Shown one piece after another: positions 43,631 through 55,155 of a DNA stretch of 64,000 nucleotides. Every line of letters begins with the position of its first letter. Position 1 is the first letter of the stretch. The notes beneath the pieces were generated by a model. That model saw nothing but the letters and a program-made list of their open reading frames with translations, had not been told where the DNA came from and ran no database searches. The stretch comes from Polaromonas sp. Lineage in GTDB: Bacteria > Pseudomonadota > Gammaproteobacteria > Burkholderiales > Burkholderiaceae_C. Both the position numbers and the translations under genes were made by a program. The stretch lies in the NCBI RefSeq assembly GCF_012927485.1, contig NZ_JABBPC010000012.1:310001-374000 (forward strand). Direction: 5' to 3'.

Positions 43631-45253
43631 TCAGGGTTTCAGTGCGGTGGGCGGCGGTTGTGCAAGCCGGACATCTCGCCGACGAAGGTACTCGGCACGG
43701 ATGTCTTTTTTAACCAGCTTTCCGTAAGCACTGGTCGGCAGGGAAGGCCAAAACTCGATGCTGCGAGGCCATTTGTACTTGGCCAGCTGCGGCTGCAGGC
43801 GGACAAACACCTCTTCAATGGCAAGGTGCACCCCCGCGTTGCGGGGTGAGAGCACCGCCACTCCGACTTCACCCCATTGCGCATCCGGTATGCCAAACAC
43901 CACGGCTTCCCCAATTTCGGGAATGGTGCGCAAGGCTTCTTCAATTTCTCTCGGATAGACGTTGGAGCCACCCGAGATGTACATGTCGGAGGAGCGGCCC
44001 GTGATGGTAATAAAGCCGCGCTCGTCGATAGTGCCGAGGTCGCCGGTATGAAACCAGCCGCCGCGAAAGGCCTGTTGATTAGCCTGGGGATTGTTCCAGT
44101 AACCGGCAAATACGGCGAGACCGCGGGTGCAAATTTCACCTTGTTCCATCGTCGCTACGGGTTGGCAATGCGCATCGAGTACGGCCACCTCCATCATGGC
44201 GCGCGCAGTGCCGCAGGTTCCCAGCAACGCACCGCCACCCTCCAAATGTTCGTGCGGACGCAACACCGTGATATTGCCGGTGACTTCCCCCAACCCGAAG
44301 TACTGCACGATCACCGCACCGAAGACGTCCAACGCCTTGCGCTGGTCGGTGCGACTCATGGGCGCGCCTGCATAAATTATTTGTTTGAGGCTGGAATGAT
44401 CAAACCGCGCCGCCGCAGGGTCTTCGGCCAGGCGCTTGAGAATGGTGGGTACGGTAAACATATTGGCCACGCGGTGCCGTTCGATGGCCTCGAAAGCAGC
44501 CGCGCAGTCCAGGCTTTCTCCCGGCAACAAAATGCTGGCTGCACCGCGCGCCGTATTGACGAGCGCATGAATGCCGGCCCCGTGAGAAAGCGGTGCCACC
44601 ACCAGCGAGGACTGGGTTTCACGCAAGCCCGGCAGCAGATCGGCCAGATGGTTGGTGATGACAAACGCCATCTGACCGTGGGTCAGCACCGCGGCTTTGG
44701 GCTGCCCGGTGGTGCCGGAGGTAAAGAAGAACCAGAGCGGGTGATGGGCGGTGACCTCGACAGCCTCGAAAAAAACGGAGTGAGGGCCGGACACCTTTTC
44801 TTCATACGCCGGGTCATCGCATCGGATGACCTGGCGCAACGCGGGCGATGCAGCCTGCGCCGCTGCTGCATGGGCCTCAAACGCCTGTTGCGTGAGCATC
44901 ACTGACGCACCGCTGGATTGGGCCATGTAGGCCACCTCGCTGGGCGTGAGCCGGTAGTTCACCGGAACCCAAACGGCACCGAGTTTGAAGGCCGCCCAAG
45001 CCGATTCCAACAACGGCAAACCATTGACCATTTGCACCAGGATACGGTCGCCGGCATGAACCCCCTGCGTCGCCAAATGAAAGGCCAGCGCATCCACACG
45101 CTGGTTGATCTGCCACCAGGTGTGGCTCCGCTCGCCATGAATCAGGCCGGGGCGGCGGGGATACTTGCGGGCGGTCTGCGTCAGCAAGTTGCCGACGTTC
45201 ATCACTTGCGCCAAGCCTTGCGGCATCTCGGGCGGACGGCGCGCACTCGTCAT
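43631..45253 (-). CDS. AMP-dependent acyl-CoA synthetase/ligase
   Basis: Adenylate-forming enzyme of 540 residues that activates a carboxylic acid to its CoA thioester. The P-loop-like motif is TSGTTGQPKAAVLTHGQ. Later motifs are QYFGLGEVTG, HTGDLGTIDERGFITITGR, SDMYISGGSNVYPREIEEAL and the C-terminal Lys in PTSAYGKLVK. The acid is not evident; the neighbours (TRAP uptake, thiolase) suggest an imported acid entering beta-oxidation-like breakdown. Its start overlaps the thiolase stop by 4 bases. Confidence 0.92.
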   Translation of the reverse strand: MTSARRPPEMPQGLAQVMNVGNLLTQTARKYPRRPGLIHGERSHTWWQINQRVDALAFHLATQGVHAGDRILVQMVNGLPLLESAWAAFKLGAVWVPVNYRLTPSEVAYMAQSSGASVMLTQQAFEAHAAAAQAASPALRQVIRCDDPAYEEKVSGPHSVFFEAVEVTAHHPLWFFFTSGTTGQPKAAVLTHGQMAFVITNHLADLLPGLRETQSSLVVAPLSHGAGIHALVNTARGAASILLPGESLDCAAAFEAIERHRVANMFTVPTILKRLAEDPAAARFDHSSLKQIIYAGAPMSRTDQRKALDVFGAVIVQYFGLGEVTGNITVLRPHEHLEGGGALLGTCGTARAMMEVAVLDAHCQPVATMEQGEICTRGLAVFAGYWNNPQANQQAFRGGWFHTGDLGTIDERGFITITGRSSDMYISGGSNVYPREIEEALRTIPEIGEAVVFGIPDAQWGEVGVAVLSPRNAGVHLAIEEVFVRLQPQLAKYKWPRSIEFWPSLPTSAYGKLVKKDIRAEYLRRRDVRLAQPPPTALKP

Positions 45254-46437
45254 GCCGAACGCTCCAGAATGCTGGCGTAGTTGGCCACAGCGACACCGCC
45301 CATGTTGAAGACCCCGGCCAGCTGCGCGCCAGGCAACTGCATATCGGCAGCTTCGTCCACCAGTTGCATGGCGGCCAGTACATGTTGGGACACGCCCGTG
45401 GCGCCAATGGGGTGCCCTTTGGCCTTCAATCCCCCTGAAAGATTAATCGGCAAACGCCCACCGCGCCGGGTTTGACCCTCGCGCACGATGGCGGGTCCCT
45501 GACCCGGTTTGGCCAGGCCCATCGCCTCCACTTCCAGTAACTCCGCAATCGTAAAACAGTCATGCGTTTCAACCAGCGACAAATCGTCCAGCGCGCAACC
45601 AGCCTCGGCAAAGGCGCGTTGCCACGCCTGCTGCACGCCTTCAAAACGCAGAATATCGCGCCGGGAAACGGGCATGTAATCGTTCAGCGACTGGGCCGCG
45701 CGGAACTTCACGGCACGCTTGAAATTGCCGCGGGCCAGAGCTCGCTCGCTACAAAGTATCAAAGCCGCTGCGCCATCGGAGATCAGTGAGCAATCGGTAC
45801 GGCGCAATGGACCCGCGACGATCGGGTTTTTGTCACTCACCGTGTTGCAAAAGTCAAAGCCCAGGTCGCGTCGCACATGCGCATAAGGATTAGCGACAGC
45901 ATTGAGGTGGTTCTTGGCCGAGATGTGTGCCAGTGCATCGCTGGCGTCGCCATAGGTATCAAAATATTTTTGCGCGATGCCGGCAAATACGCCGGCAAAC
46001 CCGGTGCTCGATGTTTCTTCCTTGACGTACGAGCATTTCAGCAGCACGTCACCGACTTGCGCCGTAGGCAGGCCATTCATGCGCTCGTAGCCAACCACCA
46101 GCACCACATCGGCCGCGCCCGCGCGAATGGCTTGAATACCTGTGTAGATGCTGGCTGACCCGGTGGCACAGGCATTTTCCACCCGCAAGGAGGGTTTGAA
46201 GCGCAAGCCGGGTTGTGCGTTGATGGCCAGTGAAGACGGAAAGTCCTGACCGACAAAGCCGCCGTTGAATGTGCCGACCACCACGGAGTCGACGTCGGCG
46301 GCCGTGAGTCCGCCATCCGCAAGGGCCTCGCGCACGGCATCCGAAATCAGTGTTTCCGGGTCGAGCTGGTCGAACTTGCCAAACTTGGAGTGGGACCAGC
46401 CCACGATATGAACGCCAGGGGTGCTGTGGGTAGTCAC
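45250..46437 (-). CDS. Thiolase family protein (SCP2/lipid-transfer type)
   Basis: Predicted acyl-CoA thiolase of 395 residues. The nucleophile is Cys90 in VENACATGSASIY. ETHDCFTIAELLEVEAMG and GLKAKGHPIGATGVSQ supply the other active-site residues, and the C-terminus contains NMGGVAVANY. These segments fit the degradative SCP2-thiolase branch rather than biosynthetic AtoB. It is first gene of a minus-strand operon with the CoA ligase, DctP and DctQM genes, and divergent from an IclR-type regulator that probably controls it. Confidence 0.9.
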   Translation of the reverse strand: MTTHSTPGVHIVGWSHSKFGKFDQLDPETLISDAVREALADGGLTAADVDSVVVGTFNGGFVGQDFPSSLAINAQPGLRFKPSLRVENACATGSASIYTGIQAIRAGAADVVLVVGYERMNGLPTAQVGDVLLKCSYVKEETSSTGFAGVFAGIAQKYFDTYGDASDALAHISAKNHLNAVANPYAHVRRDLGFDFCNTVSDKNPIVAGPLRRTDCSLISDGAAALILCSERALARGNFKRAVKFRAAQSLNDYMPVSRRDILRFEGVQQAWQRAFAEAGCALDDLSLVETHDCFTIAELLEVEAMGLAKPGQGPAIVREGQTRRGGRLPINLSGGLKAKGHPIGATGVSQHVLAAMQLVDEAADMQLPGAQLAGVFNMGGVAVANYASILERSA

Positions 46438-46665
46438 GGAAATGCCCTCAAGGTTTACTATGTGAAACGAATTTGCTTGCGCAGAAAGTTACGGTTACGC
46501 GGTTCCCTATTTAAAGTCATGACAAAGCCCCTTAGCTTAGGCTGAAACGGTTCGCGCAACAGCCCATTTTGACACTGCGACACCAAAAAGCAGTCCACTA
46601 TGTGATCGGGTCGGCACGGGTTTATACCGATCGTCGGGTTCAACATATGAACCCAAAATCGCTTC

Positions 46666-47496
46666 ATGTTAAGCACCCTCTCCTCTCCCGCTGGCAAAGT
46701 TGCGGGCGCTCAGACGCTGCGCCGGGGTCTGGCGGTGTTGCGTCTGCTGACCCGCGTCGGACCGGGTGGCCTGCGGATGGGCGACATCGGCCGCCGCCTG
46801 GAACTGAACAAGGCCACCGCCATCCGCCTGACCCGCACGCTGGTTGAAGAAGGCTTTGTGCTGCGCGACGGCACCTCGGGCGGTTATCGCCTGGGTCCTG
46901 AGGCGTTTGCGGTGGGACTGGCCGCAGAGCCCAGCTATGAACTCCAGCGACTGGCGGCCCCGACGCTGCGAAACCTTGCCGCAGAGACCGGTGACACGGT
47001 GTTTTTCTCGGTGCTTCATGGTTACGAAAATATTTGCCTGTCACGCGACGAGGGGGATTTTCCAATTCGCAACCAGCTCATCAAGGCGGGTGATCGCTGG
47101 CCTTTGGGCGTGGGGGGCGGCGCCTGCGCGATGCTGGCTGCATTGGACGATGAACAGGTGAATGACGTGCTGATGCGTAACGCCGTTTTCAGGGCCGAGC
47201 GCTTTCCGCGCTGCACCGATGACGCGATCCGCCTGCTGATCCGGGAAACGCGCGAAAAGGGTTATTGCGTACAACCGGGCCTGGTGATCGAGGGCTCGTG
47301 GGCGGTGGGCGTGCCGGTGTACGACGCGCAAGGCCGCCCGGTCGCGTCCATCAGTGTGGCGGCAATAGAAACGCGCCTGGGAGCCGCTCGAAGCGCCGCC
47401 CTGGGAAATCGGCTGATGCAAGCGAGCCGCGAAATTACGGCCTTGCAGGCTGACCGTGGCCGCAGCAACAAGGAACGAACGCCGAAGTCACGTTAA
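46666..47496 (+). CDS. IclR-family transcriptional regulator
   Basis: A 276-residue regulator. The N-terminal winged helix (about 17-75) includes LAVLRLLTRVG, LRMGDIGRRLELNKATAIRLTRTLVEEGFV and YRLGPE. The C-terminal ligand-binding domain carries RNQLIKAGDRWPLGVGGGACAML and GLVIEGSWAVGVPVYDAQGRPVASISV. It is divergent from the thiolase-ligase-TRAP operon across 228 bases. That space includes GATCGG / CCGATC arms at about 46597-46630 that could be an operator. The effector is unknown and may be the imported acid. Confidence 0.9.
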   Translation: MLSTLSSPAGKVAGAQTLRRGLAVLRLLTRVGPGGLRMGDIGRRLELNKATAIRLTRTLVEEGFVLRDGTSGGYRLGPEAFAVGLAAEPSYELQRLAAPTLRNLAAETGDTVFFSVLHGYENICLSRDEGDFPIRNQLIKAGDRWPLGVGGGACAMLAALDDEQVNDVLMRNAVFRAERFPRCTDDAIRLLIRETREKGYCVQPGLVIEGSWAVGVPVYDAQGRPVASISVAAIETRLGAARSAALGNRLMQASREITALQADRGRSNKERTPKSR

Positions 47497-47590
47497 AAAT
47501 GCCGGTGTCGCGGTATGTTCGCTGCTCAATCGGTCTGTCCGCAAGCCCTCAACCATTTACTTTTTAACCACGATAAAGGCATAACGCTTC

Positions 47591-48382
47591 ATGACTGCAA
47601 CCAATTCATCCGCGCCTGTGGCCGTCGTCACGGGAGGCGCACGCGGCATTGGCCTCGCGATCGGTCAATGGTTTCTTTCGAACGGGTACCGCATCGCGCT
47701 GCTTGACATCGATGCCGACACGCTGATGCCCGCCGCCGCCAGGTTGCAGGGTACCGACCACGTCCTGCCCGTCCACTGCGATGTATCGGACCCCGCGCAG
47801 GTGCAAGCGGCCATCGAACAGGTCGATGCCCATTTTGGTCGCATCGATTCTCTGGTCAACAACGCCGGAGTCGCCGTCTTCAAACCGATTGGCGCGACGA
47901 CGTTTGAGGAGTGGCGGCGGGTGCTGGCAACCAACCTGGACGGGGCCTTCTTGTGTACGCAGGCCTGCGTGCCGATCATGCTCCGAACGGGGGGCGGCAG
48001 CATCGTCAACATCGCTTCCATTTCCGGCTTGCGTGCCAGCACCTTGCGCGTGGCTTATGGCACCAGCAAGGCCGCGCTGATTCACCTTACCAAGCAGCAG
48101 GCCGTCGAGTTGGGGACTGTCGGTATTCGCGTCAACGCGATTGCACCCGGGCCGGTCGAGACCGAAATGGCCAAACTGGTTCATAGCGTGGCGATTCGCT
48201 CCGACTATCACGATGTGATTCCGCTGGAACGCTACGGGACGCCCGAAGAAATCGCGTCGGCGGCCGGCTTCTTGTGCAGCCGGGCCGCCAGCTACGTTAA
48301 CGGGCAGGTGCTTGCGGTGGACGGCGGCTTTGACGCCGCAGGCGTGGGGCTGCCAACACTGCGAAAAACCAGGACCTCGTAA
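47591..48382 (+). CDS. Short-chain dehydrogenase/reductase
   Basis: NAD(P)-dependent oxidoreductase of 263 residues. The Rossmann motif is TGGARGIGLAIG, then NNAG in LVNNAGVAVF. The catalytic Ser precedes YGTSK, which has the Tyr and Lys. It ends VNGQVLAVDGGFDAAG. The Asp in LLDID after the second strand suggests NAD preference. It lies 94 bases after the IclR gene on the same strand and may serve the same pathway. Confidence 0.92.
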   Translation: MTATNSSAPVAVVTGGARGIGLAIGQWFLSNGYRIALLDIDADTLMPAAARLQGTDHVLPVHCDVSDPAQVQAAIEQVDAHFGRIDSLVNNAGVAVFKPIGATTFEEWRRVLATNLDGAFLCTQACVPIMLRTGGGSIVNIASISGLRASTLRVAYGTSKAALIHLTKQQAVELGTVGIRVNAIAPGPVETEMAKLVHSVAIRSDYHDVIPLERYGTPEEIASAAGFLCSRAASYVNGQVLAVDGGFDAAGVGLPTLRKTRTS

Positions 48383-48460
48383 GCGTGAGGGCGGGGGCTG
48401 CATGCAATCATCTTGATGACGAAGGCATCGCCCCCAACTGGGCTGATTGAAAGGGCAGCG

Positions 48461-49507
48461 ATGACGAGCAATCCTAACAATCCGATCAATTTACCGAATC
48501 CGATCGTGCAGATTAAAGCGCTCGGATTCCCTTGGGAAACGGTTGACCCTTTCCTTTTTTGCGTCTATCACGACGACGCTTATCCGCAGGCCAATGCGCA
48601 ACTGGGACCCAAGGCGTCGCTGGCAGGGCGCGACATCGGCCAGGACTTTAGCCGCAAAGACGGCTGGAGCATGTACCACGGCAGCTCGGTTCCGGGCTTT
48701 CCGGCGCATCCTCACCGAGGCTTCGAAACCGTGACGATCGTTCGCAAGGGGCTGATCGACCACGCTGATTCACTCGGCGCCAGCGCCCGCTTTGGCCAGG
48801 GGGATGTGCAGTGGTTGACGGCTGGCAAGGGCGTGGTGCATTCAGAAATGTTTCCCTTACTGGAGCAGACCGGGGCGAATCCGCTTGAGTTGTTCCAGAT
48901 CTGGCTGAACCTGCCGGCACGCAGCAAAATGGCGACGCCGCACTTCACCATCTTCTGGTCGCAGGACATTCCACGCATCACGGTCGCTGACGCTGCAGGC
49001 CGTAGCACCGAAGTGGCAGTGATCGCGGGCCAGTTTCACGACGCGAGCGTGGGCGCGCCGCTCAGCCCGCCGCCTGATTCGTGGGCGGCGCAGACTGGGG
49101 CCGATGTGGCGATCTGGACCCTCCGCATGGCGCCAGGTGCGCGCTGGACATTGCCACCCGCTACGGGTAAGAGCACGCGACGGACGCTCTATTTTTTCAA
49201 AGGCACCTCCGTCACGGTGGGCGGACAGACCGTGAATTCTCACAGCGCCATCGAGCTGCGCGCTGACCTCTCAACCGCGCTGATCAATGGCGAAGAAGTA
49301 AGCGAATTCCTGTTGCTGCAAGGTCGGCCGATTGGCGAGGCGGTGGCGCAACGCGGCCCCTTTGTAATGAACACCCAGGCCGAGATTGTGCAAACGATTG
49401 ACGACTACCGCCGCACGCAGTTTGGCGGTTGGCCCTGGCCAGACAGCGCGCCGGTGCATGGGCGCGACCCGGCGCGATTTGCCCGCCATCCGGGCGGTCG
49501 GCAATAA
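48461..49507 (+). CDS. Pirin-family protein
   Basis: A cupin-fold protein of 348 residues. The metal-binding residues are visible in FPAHPHRGFETVTIV and GKGVVHSEMFP, and the C-terminal pirin domain includes FLLLQGRPIGEAVAQRGPFVMNT. Some pirins act as quercetin dioxygenases, others as regulators. The ATG at 48461 is preceded by AAGGG. An upstream in-frame ATG at 48413 is less likely. Confidence 0.88.
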   Translation: MTSNPNNPINLPNPIVQIKALGFPWETVDPFLFCVYHDDAYPQANAQLGPKASLAGRDIGQDFSRKDGWSMYHGSSVPGFPAHPHRGFETVTIVRKGLIDHADSLGASARFGQGDVQWLTAGKGVVHSEMFPLLEQTGANPLELFQIWLNLPARSKMATPHFTIFWSQDIPRITVADAAGRSTEVAVIAGQFHDASVGAPLSPPPDSWAAQTGADVAIWTLRMAPGARWTLPPATGKSTRRTLYFFKGTSVTVGGQTVNSHSAIELRADLSTALINGEEVSEFLLLQGRPIGEAVAQRGPFVMNTQAEIVQTIDDYRRTQFGGWPWPDSAPVHGRDPARFARHPGGRQ

Positions 49508-49582
49508 TCGGCTTATCTTTCTACCGGGGCTGATCGGAATCACCTGCGCGCTCAACCGCTCGTTGGCCGGGAACTCCAAACA

Positions 49583-49608
49583 AAAAACGCGCCCTGAGAC
49601 GCGTTTTT
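49583..49608 (-). terminator. Rho-independent terminator of gap
   Basis: AAAAACGCG pairs with CGCGTTTTT across an 8-base loop, 20 bases beyond the gap stop, with T-run on the minus strand. The A-run on the other side could also serve the convergent pirin gene. Confidence 0.75.
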
Positions 49609-49627
49609 AAATGGCCTGTCGGGGCAA

Positions 49628-50653
<1,026 letters not shown>

Positions 50654-50689
50654 TCAATCACCCGTTCGGCCGGCTCGGCCCGCCCGGAA

Positions 50690-52753
50690 CTATTTTTTCG
50701 CCAATACCTTGCGCACGGTGTCCGCTACGTTCTCCGGCGTGAAGCCGAAGTGTTTAAACAGCACGGGTGCTGGCGCAGACTCGCCGTAAGTGTTGATGCC
50801 GACCACCGCGGCACAGCCGTATTTCCACCAGCCGTCGGTCACGCCCATTTCAACCGCTATACGCGGAATACCTTGGGGCAAAACCTCTGATTTGTAGGCT
50901 TCCTTTTGCTTGTCGAACGTGGTGGTACTCGGCATGGAGACTACCCGCACGGCAATTTTGTAAGTGGCCAACAGCTCCTGGGCCTTGAGTGCCAGCTGGA
51001 CTTCGGATCCGGTGGCAATCAGGATCGCTTGGGTCTTTTTCTGGAGGCCCACTTCAGCCGGCTCGGCCAGCACGTAAGCGCCTTTGCTGATGTGGCCCAG
51101 GTCATCCTTCGGCGCGTAAGGCAGATTCTGACGGCTCAGTAACAACGCAGTGGGGTGATTTTTGTTTTGCAAGGCCACGGCCCAGGCTACAGCCGTTTCA
51201 GCCGTGTCGCCCGGACGCCATACGTCTAAATTGGGAATCAGGCGCAGGCTGGCGGCGTGCTCAATCGACTGGTGCGTCGGGCCGTCTTCGCCCAGACCGA
51301 TCGAGTCATGCGTGAACACATGAATCACGCGCAGCTTCATCAGTGCAGCCATGCGAATGGCATTGCGGCTGTAGTCGCTGAAGGTCAAAAAGGTGCCGCC
51401 GTACGGGATGAAACCACCATGCAACGCGATCCCGTTCATGATCGCGGCCATGCCGAATTCGCGCACGCCGTAATTGATATGGCGACCGCCGATTTTGAGG
51501 CCGCTGCCGTCCGCGGCGTCGGTCTGCACAACCTCACCGTGGTCGTCGAAGCGCAGGCCGGGCGTCGACTTGGTGTTGGTCAGGTTGGAGCCGGTCAGAT
51601 CCGCCGAGCCGCCGAGCAGTTCGGGCAGGCCCGCGGTGAAGGATTCAAGCGCCAACTGCGAGGCTTTGCGCGAGGCGACGGTTTCGGCTTTGGTGTGCGC
51701 ACCAATCACGGTGTCCACGGCAAGTTGCGCAAAACTCTTCGGCAACTCGCCCTTCATGCGGCGCACAAACTCTGCAGCCAACTCGGGGTGGGCCGATTTG
51801 TAAGCGGCAAACTTGGCGTCCCAGTCGGCCTCCAGCACCAGGCCCTTGGCTTTGGCGTCCCAATCGTCATAGGTTTCTTGGGGCACTTTGAACGGGGCAT
51901 AAGGCCAGCCGAGGGCTTCACGCGTCAGCTTGATTTCTTCAGTGCCCAAGGGCTCGCCGTGGGCCTTGGCCGTATTGGCACGATTTGGCGATCCTTGGCC
52001 GATACTCGTTTTGCAAACGATCAGCGTCGGATGGTCGTTAGTCGCTTTCGCGCTCGCAATGGCCGTAGAGACGGCCCCGGCGTCGTGGCCGTCCACCGGG
52101 CCAATGACGTTCCAGCCGTAGGCGGCAAAGCGTTGCGCGGTGTTGTCGATGAACCACGGGGCGACCGGGCCGTCAATGGAAATTCCGTTGTCGTCGTAGA
52201 GGGCGATCAGCTTGTTCAGCTTCCAGGCGCCCGCCAGCGCGGCGGCCTCGTGGCTGATGCCTTCCATCAGGCAGCCGTCGCCCATGAACACATAGGTGTG
52301 GTGGTCCACGATGACGTGGCTTGCCTCGCCATCCTGGCGGTTGAACTCTTTGGCGAGCAGCTTCTCAGCCAACGCCATGCCGACGGCATTGGTCAGGCCC
52401 TGGCCGAGCGGGCCGGTGGTGGTTTCTACGCCTGGGGTCACATCGACTTCGGGGTGCCCAGGGGTTTTCGAGCCGAGTTGGCGGAAATTTTTGAGTTCCT
52501 TGATCGGCAGCTTGTAGCCGGTGAGGTGCAGCAGCGCATACAGCAGCATGGAGCTGTGGCCGTTAGACAGCACGAAACGGTCGCGGTCAAACCAATGCGG
52601 ATTGTGCGGGCTGTGCTTGAGGTGCTGGCCCCACAGGGCGACGGCCATGTCGGCCATGCCCATAGGCGCACCGGGATGTCCCGAGTTAGCTTGTTGTACA
52701 GCGTCCATCGCGAGTGCGCGTATCGCATTCGCCATCATTTCAGTATTGGCCAT
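50690..52753 (-). CDS. tkt: Transketolase
   Basis: Thiamine-diphosphate enzyme of the pentose phosphate pathway, 687 residues. It contains [25 protein letters not shown], the thiamine motif beginning [16 protein letters not shown] and continuing to an ALYDDN segment, and [18 protein letters not shown] in the middle domain. Its C-terminal transketolase domain is complete. It is the first gene of a tkt-gap operon. The 211 bases upstream divide it from the divergent murU. Confidence 0.97.
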   Translation of the reverse strand: MANTEMMANAIRALAMDAVQQANSGHPGAPMGMADMAVALWGQHLKHSPHNPHWFDRDRFVLSNGHSSMLLYALLHLTGYKLPIKELKNFRQLGSKTPGHPEVDVTPGVETTTGPLGQGLTNAVGMALAEKLLAKEFNRQDGEASHVIVDHHTYVFMGDGCLMEGISHEAAALAGAWKLNKLIALYDDNGISIDGPVAPWFIDNTAQRFAAYGWNVIGPVDGHDAGAVSTAIASAKATNDHPTLIVCKTSIGQGSPNRANTAKAHGEPLGTEEIKLTREALGWPYAPFKVPQETYDDWDAKAKGLVLEADWDAKFAAYKSAHPELAAEFVRRMKGELPKSFAQLAVDTVIGAHTKAETVASRKASQLALESFTAGLPELLGGSADLTGSNLTNTKSTPGLRFDDHGEVVQTDAADGSGLKIGGRHINYGVREFGMAAIMNGIALHGGFIPYGGTFLTFSDYSRNAIRMAALMKLRVIHVFTHDSIGLGEDGPTHQSIEHAASLRLIPNLDVWRPGDTAETAVAWAVALQNKNHPTALLLSRQNLPYAPKDDLGHISKGAYVLAEPAEVGLQKKTQAILIATGSEVQLALKAQELLATYKIAVRVVSMPSTTTFDKQKEAYKSEVLPQGIPRIAVEMGVTDGWWKYGCAAVVGINTYGESAPAPVLFKHFGFTPENVADTVRKVLAKK

Positions 52754-52964
52754 CAGGAAAAGGTCCGGGGAGTTCGGAAATCAGGGAAAAGCAGTATTTT
52801 ACCGGGCGACTGCCTGCAACACGTTCCGCGGAGTGTATGTGCGCCTGGTGCGGGCGGTTAAAACCTGGCCACCGCGAATGCTCTAAAGTCCTGTTCATGC
52901 ACAGACCTCACCACACCCTACCCGTTCGTCCCCGCCTGCGCGCCGGAGTGGCTACAGGCTGCGC

Positions 52965-53696
52965 ATGACCATCAAAGCCATGATTCTTGCGGCCGGTCGC
53001 GGCGAGCGGATGCGCCCCCTGACCGATCGCACGCCGAAGCCGCTGCTGGTCGTGCGCGGCAAGCCCCTGATCGACTGGCACACGCAGGCCCTGGCGCGCG
53101 GCGGTTTCAACGAGTTGGTGATCAACACCGCCTGGTTGGGCGAGAAGATTTCAGATCACTTTTCCGCCTGCCTCTCGCCATGCGGTGGCCGTCCGCTAGC
53201 CATTTCATACTCCCATGAAGGGGTAGATTTTGGCGCTGCGCTGGAAACGGCAGGCGGCATTGCGCGCGCTTTACCGCTTCTGGGCGAGGTTTTTTGGGTA
53301 CTGGCAGGCGACGTCTTCGTTCCCTATTTTGAGTTTTCACAAGATGCCGTCAGGCGCTTTGAAGCCAGCCATCACCTGGCCCACCTGTGGCTGGTCCCCA
53401 ACCCTTCCCACAACCCTTGCGGCGACTTCGGCTTGAGTCCCGAAGGGCTGGCCTTGAATCTGGCCAGCGGGACGCCAGATCGCCGCTTCACCTACAGCAC
53501 GATTGGCCTGTATCGGCGGGCGTTATTCGACGGGCTGCCTTTTGGCAACCCGCGAGGGCTCAAAGCCCCACTGGCCCCGCTCTTGCGCGCGGCGATGGAC
53601 AATCACCAGGTCAGCGCCGAGCTGTATGAAGGCGCGTGGACCGATGTGGGCACACCAGCCCGCCTGGATGAATTAAATCAACCCACCCCGAATTGA
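52965..53696 (+). CDS. murU: N-acetylmuramate alpha-1-phosphate uridylyltransferase (MurU-like)
   Basis: Nucleotidyltransferase of 243 residues for peptidoglycan recycling, forming UDP-MurNAc from MurNAc-1-phosphate. The signature AMILAAGRGERMRPLTDRTPKPLL gives the nucleotide-binding loop. GDVFVPY supplies a metal-binding Asp. NPCGDFGLSPEGL and the late WTDVGTPARLDEL match MurU more than RmlA or GlmU. It lies 12 bases before pepP. The recycling kinase AmgK is not in view, so the exact substrate is by similarity. Confidence 0.8.
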   Translation: MTIKAMILAAGRGERMRPLTDRTPKPLLVVRGKPLIDWHTQALARGGFNELVINTAWLGEKISDHFSACLSPCGGRPLAISYSHEGVDFGAALETAGGIARALPLLGEVFWVLAGDVFVPYFEFSQDAVRRFEASHHLAHLWLVPNPSHNPCGDFGLSPEGLALNLASGTPDRRFTYSTIGLYRRALFDGLPFGNPRGLKAPLAPLLRAAMDNHQVSAELYEGAWTDVGTPARLDELNQPTPN

Positions 53697-53708
53697 AACA
53701 CCCACCCC

Positions 53709-55109
53709 ATGAGCACTTCCCCGATTTACGCCAAGCGCCGCGCCGCCATCGCGCGCGCCCTCAAAGCGGCTGGCGGCGGCATTGCCGTGCTGCCCACGGC
53801 GCCCGAAGTCCAGCGCAACCGCGACAGTGACTTTCCTTACCGGCACGACAGCTACTTTTATTACTTGACCGGTTTCAGCGAACCGGAGAGCTGGCTGGTG
53901 ATTGAAGCCACGGGAAAGACGGCGAAAAGCACCTTGTTTTGCCGACCCAAGGACCTGGAACGAGAAATCTGGGACGGCATTCGTTTAGGGCCTAAAGCGG
54001 CGCCGTCGCAGTTGGGCATCGACGCCGCTTTCAGCGTCGATACGCTGGATGAAAAAATGCCGGAATTGCTCGCCAACCAGAACGCCGTATGGTTTCCGTT
54101 TGCGACCCACAAAGGCTTGGAAACTCAAATCGATGGTTGGCTGAACACCGTGCGCGCCCGCGTTCGGCTGGGTGCTGAATGCCCGCAAAGCCAGCATGAC
54201 CTGTGCAAGTTGCTCGATGAAATGCGCTTGCTTAAAGACAGCCACGAAATCGCGATCCTGCGGCGCGCCGGAAGAATTTCTGCAGCTGCGCATGTGCGTG
54301 CCATGCAGACCTCGGCGACCATGTTGCGTGACGGCGTCAAGGGTGGATTGCGCGAGTACCACCTCGAAGCCGAACTGCTGCACGAATTTCGCCGCCACGG
54401 CTCGCAATTTCCGGCCTATACCAGCATCGTTGCAGCGGGCGCCAACGCCTGCATCCTGCACTACCGTGCCGGCGACACCGAGCTCAAGCCAGGCCAGCTG
54501 TGCCTGATTGACGCGGCCTGCGAACTGGACGGCTATGCCAGCGACATCACGCGCACCTTTCCGGCCAATGGCAAATTCACGCCAGCGCAGCGCCGGCTGT
54601 ACGACATCGTGGTGGCCGCCCAGGAAGCGGCCATCCAGGTCACGCGCCCCGGCAAGCGGTTCACCGACCCGCACGAGGCCGCCACGCGCGTGCTGATTGA
54701 AGGCATGCTGGAGACCGGCCTGCTGCCCAAAGCCAAGCATGGCAAGGTGGACGACGTGCTCGAATCAGGTGCTTACCGGCAGTTCTACATGCACCGCACC
54801 GGCCATTGGATGGGTATGGATGTGCACGACTGCGGCGACTACACCGAGCCCACCGCCAAGCCGCGCGAAGAAAAAGACGCCCTGGGCCAAACCGTCATGC
54901 GCAAGCCCTCCCGCATCCTCAAGCCCGGCATGGTGCTGACGATTGAGCCCGGTCTGTATGTGCGCCCTGGCAAAAACGTTCCCAGGGAATTCTGGAACAT
55001 CGGCATTCGAGTGGAAGACGACGCTCTGGTCAACGCCAAAGGCTGCGAGCTGATGACGCGCGACGTTCCCGTCGACGCGGCTGAGATTGAAGCGCTGATG
55101 CGGGAATGA
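53709..55109 (+). CDS. pepP: Xaa-Pro aminopeptidase
   Basis: Metallopeptidase of 466 residues that removes N-terminal residues preceding proline. The N-terminal AMP_N domain includes FPYRHDSYFYYLTGFSEPESWLV. The pita-bread catalytic domain has the metal ligands in LIDAACELDGYASDITRTFP, MHRTGHWMGMDVHD and LTIEPGLYV, and RVEDD near the end. It starts at an ATG 12 bases after murU, so both are likely in one operon. Confidence 0.95.
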   Translation: MSTSPIYAKRRAAIARALKAAGGGIAVLPTAPEVQRNRDSDFPYRHDSYFYYLTGFSEPESWLVIEATGKTAKSTLFCRPKDLEREIWDGIRLGPKAAPSQLGIDAAFSVDTLDEKMPELLANQNAVWFPFATHKGLETQIDGWLNTVRARVRLGAECPQSQHDLCKLLDEMRLLKDSHEIAILRRAGRISAAAHVRAMQTSATMLRDGVKGGLREYHLEAELLHEFRRHGSQFPAYTSIVAAGANACILHYRAGDTELKPGQLCLIDAACELDGYASDITRTFPANGKFTPAQRRLYDIVVAAQEAAIQVTRPGKRFTDPHEAATRVLIEGMLETGLLPKAKHGKVDDVLESGAYRQFYMHRTGHWMGMDVHDCGDYTEPTAKPREEKDALGQTVMRKPSRILKPGMVLTIEPGLYVRPGKNVPREFWNIGIRVEDDALVNAKGCELMTRDVPVDAAEIEALMRE

Positions 55110-55155
55110 GCGCGGAGAGCAGCGCTTGGAAATGGGCGGCAAGACGCTGCAAAAG

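Noticed and set aside
51257..52861. A 534-codon plus-strand open frame
   Set aside because: It is the antisense of transketolase and has no recognisable domain or ribosome site.
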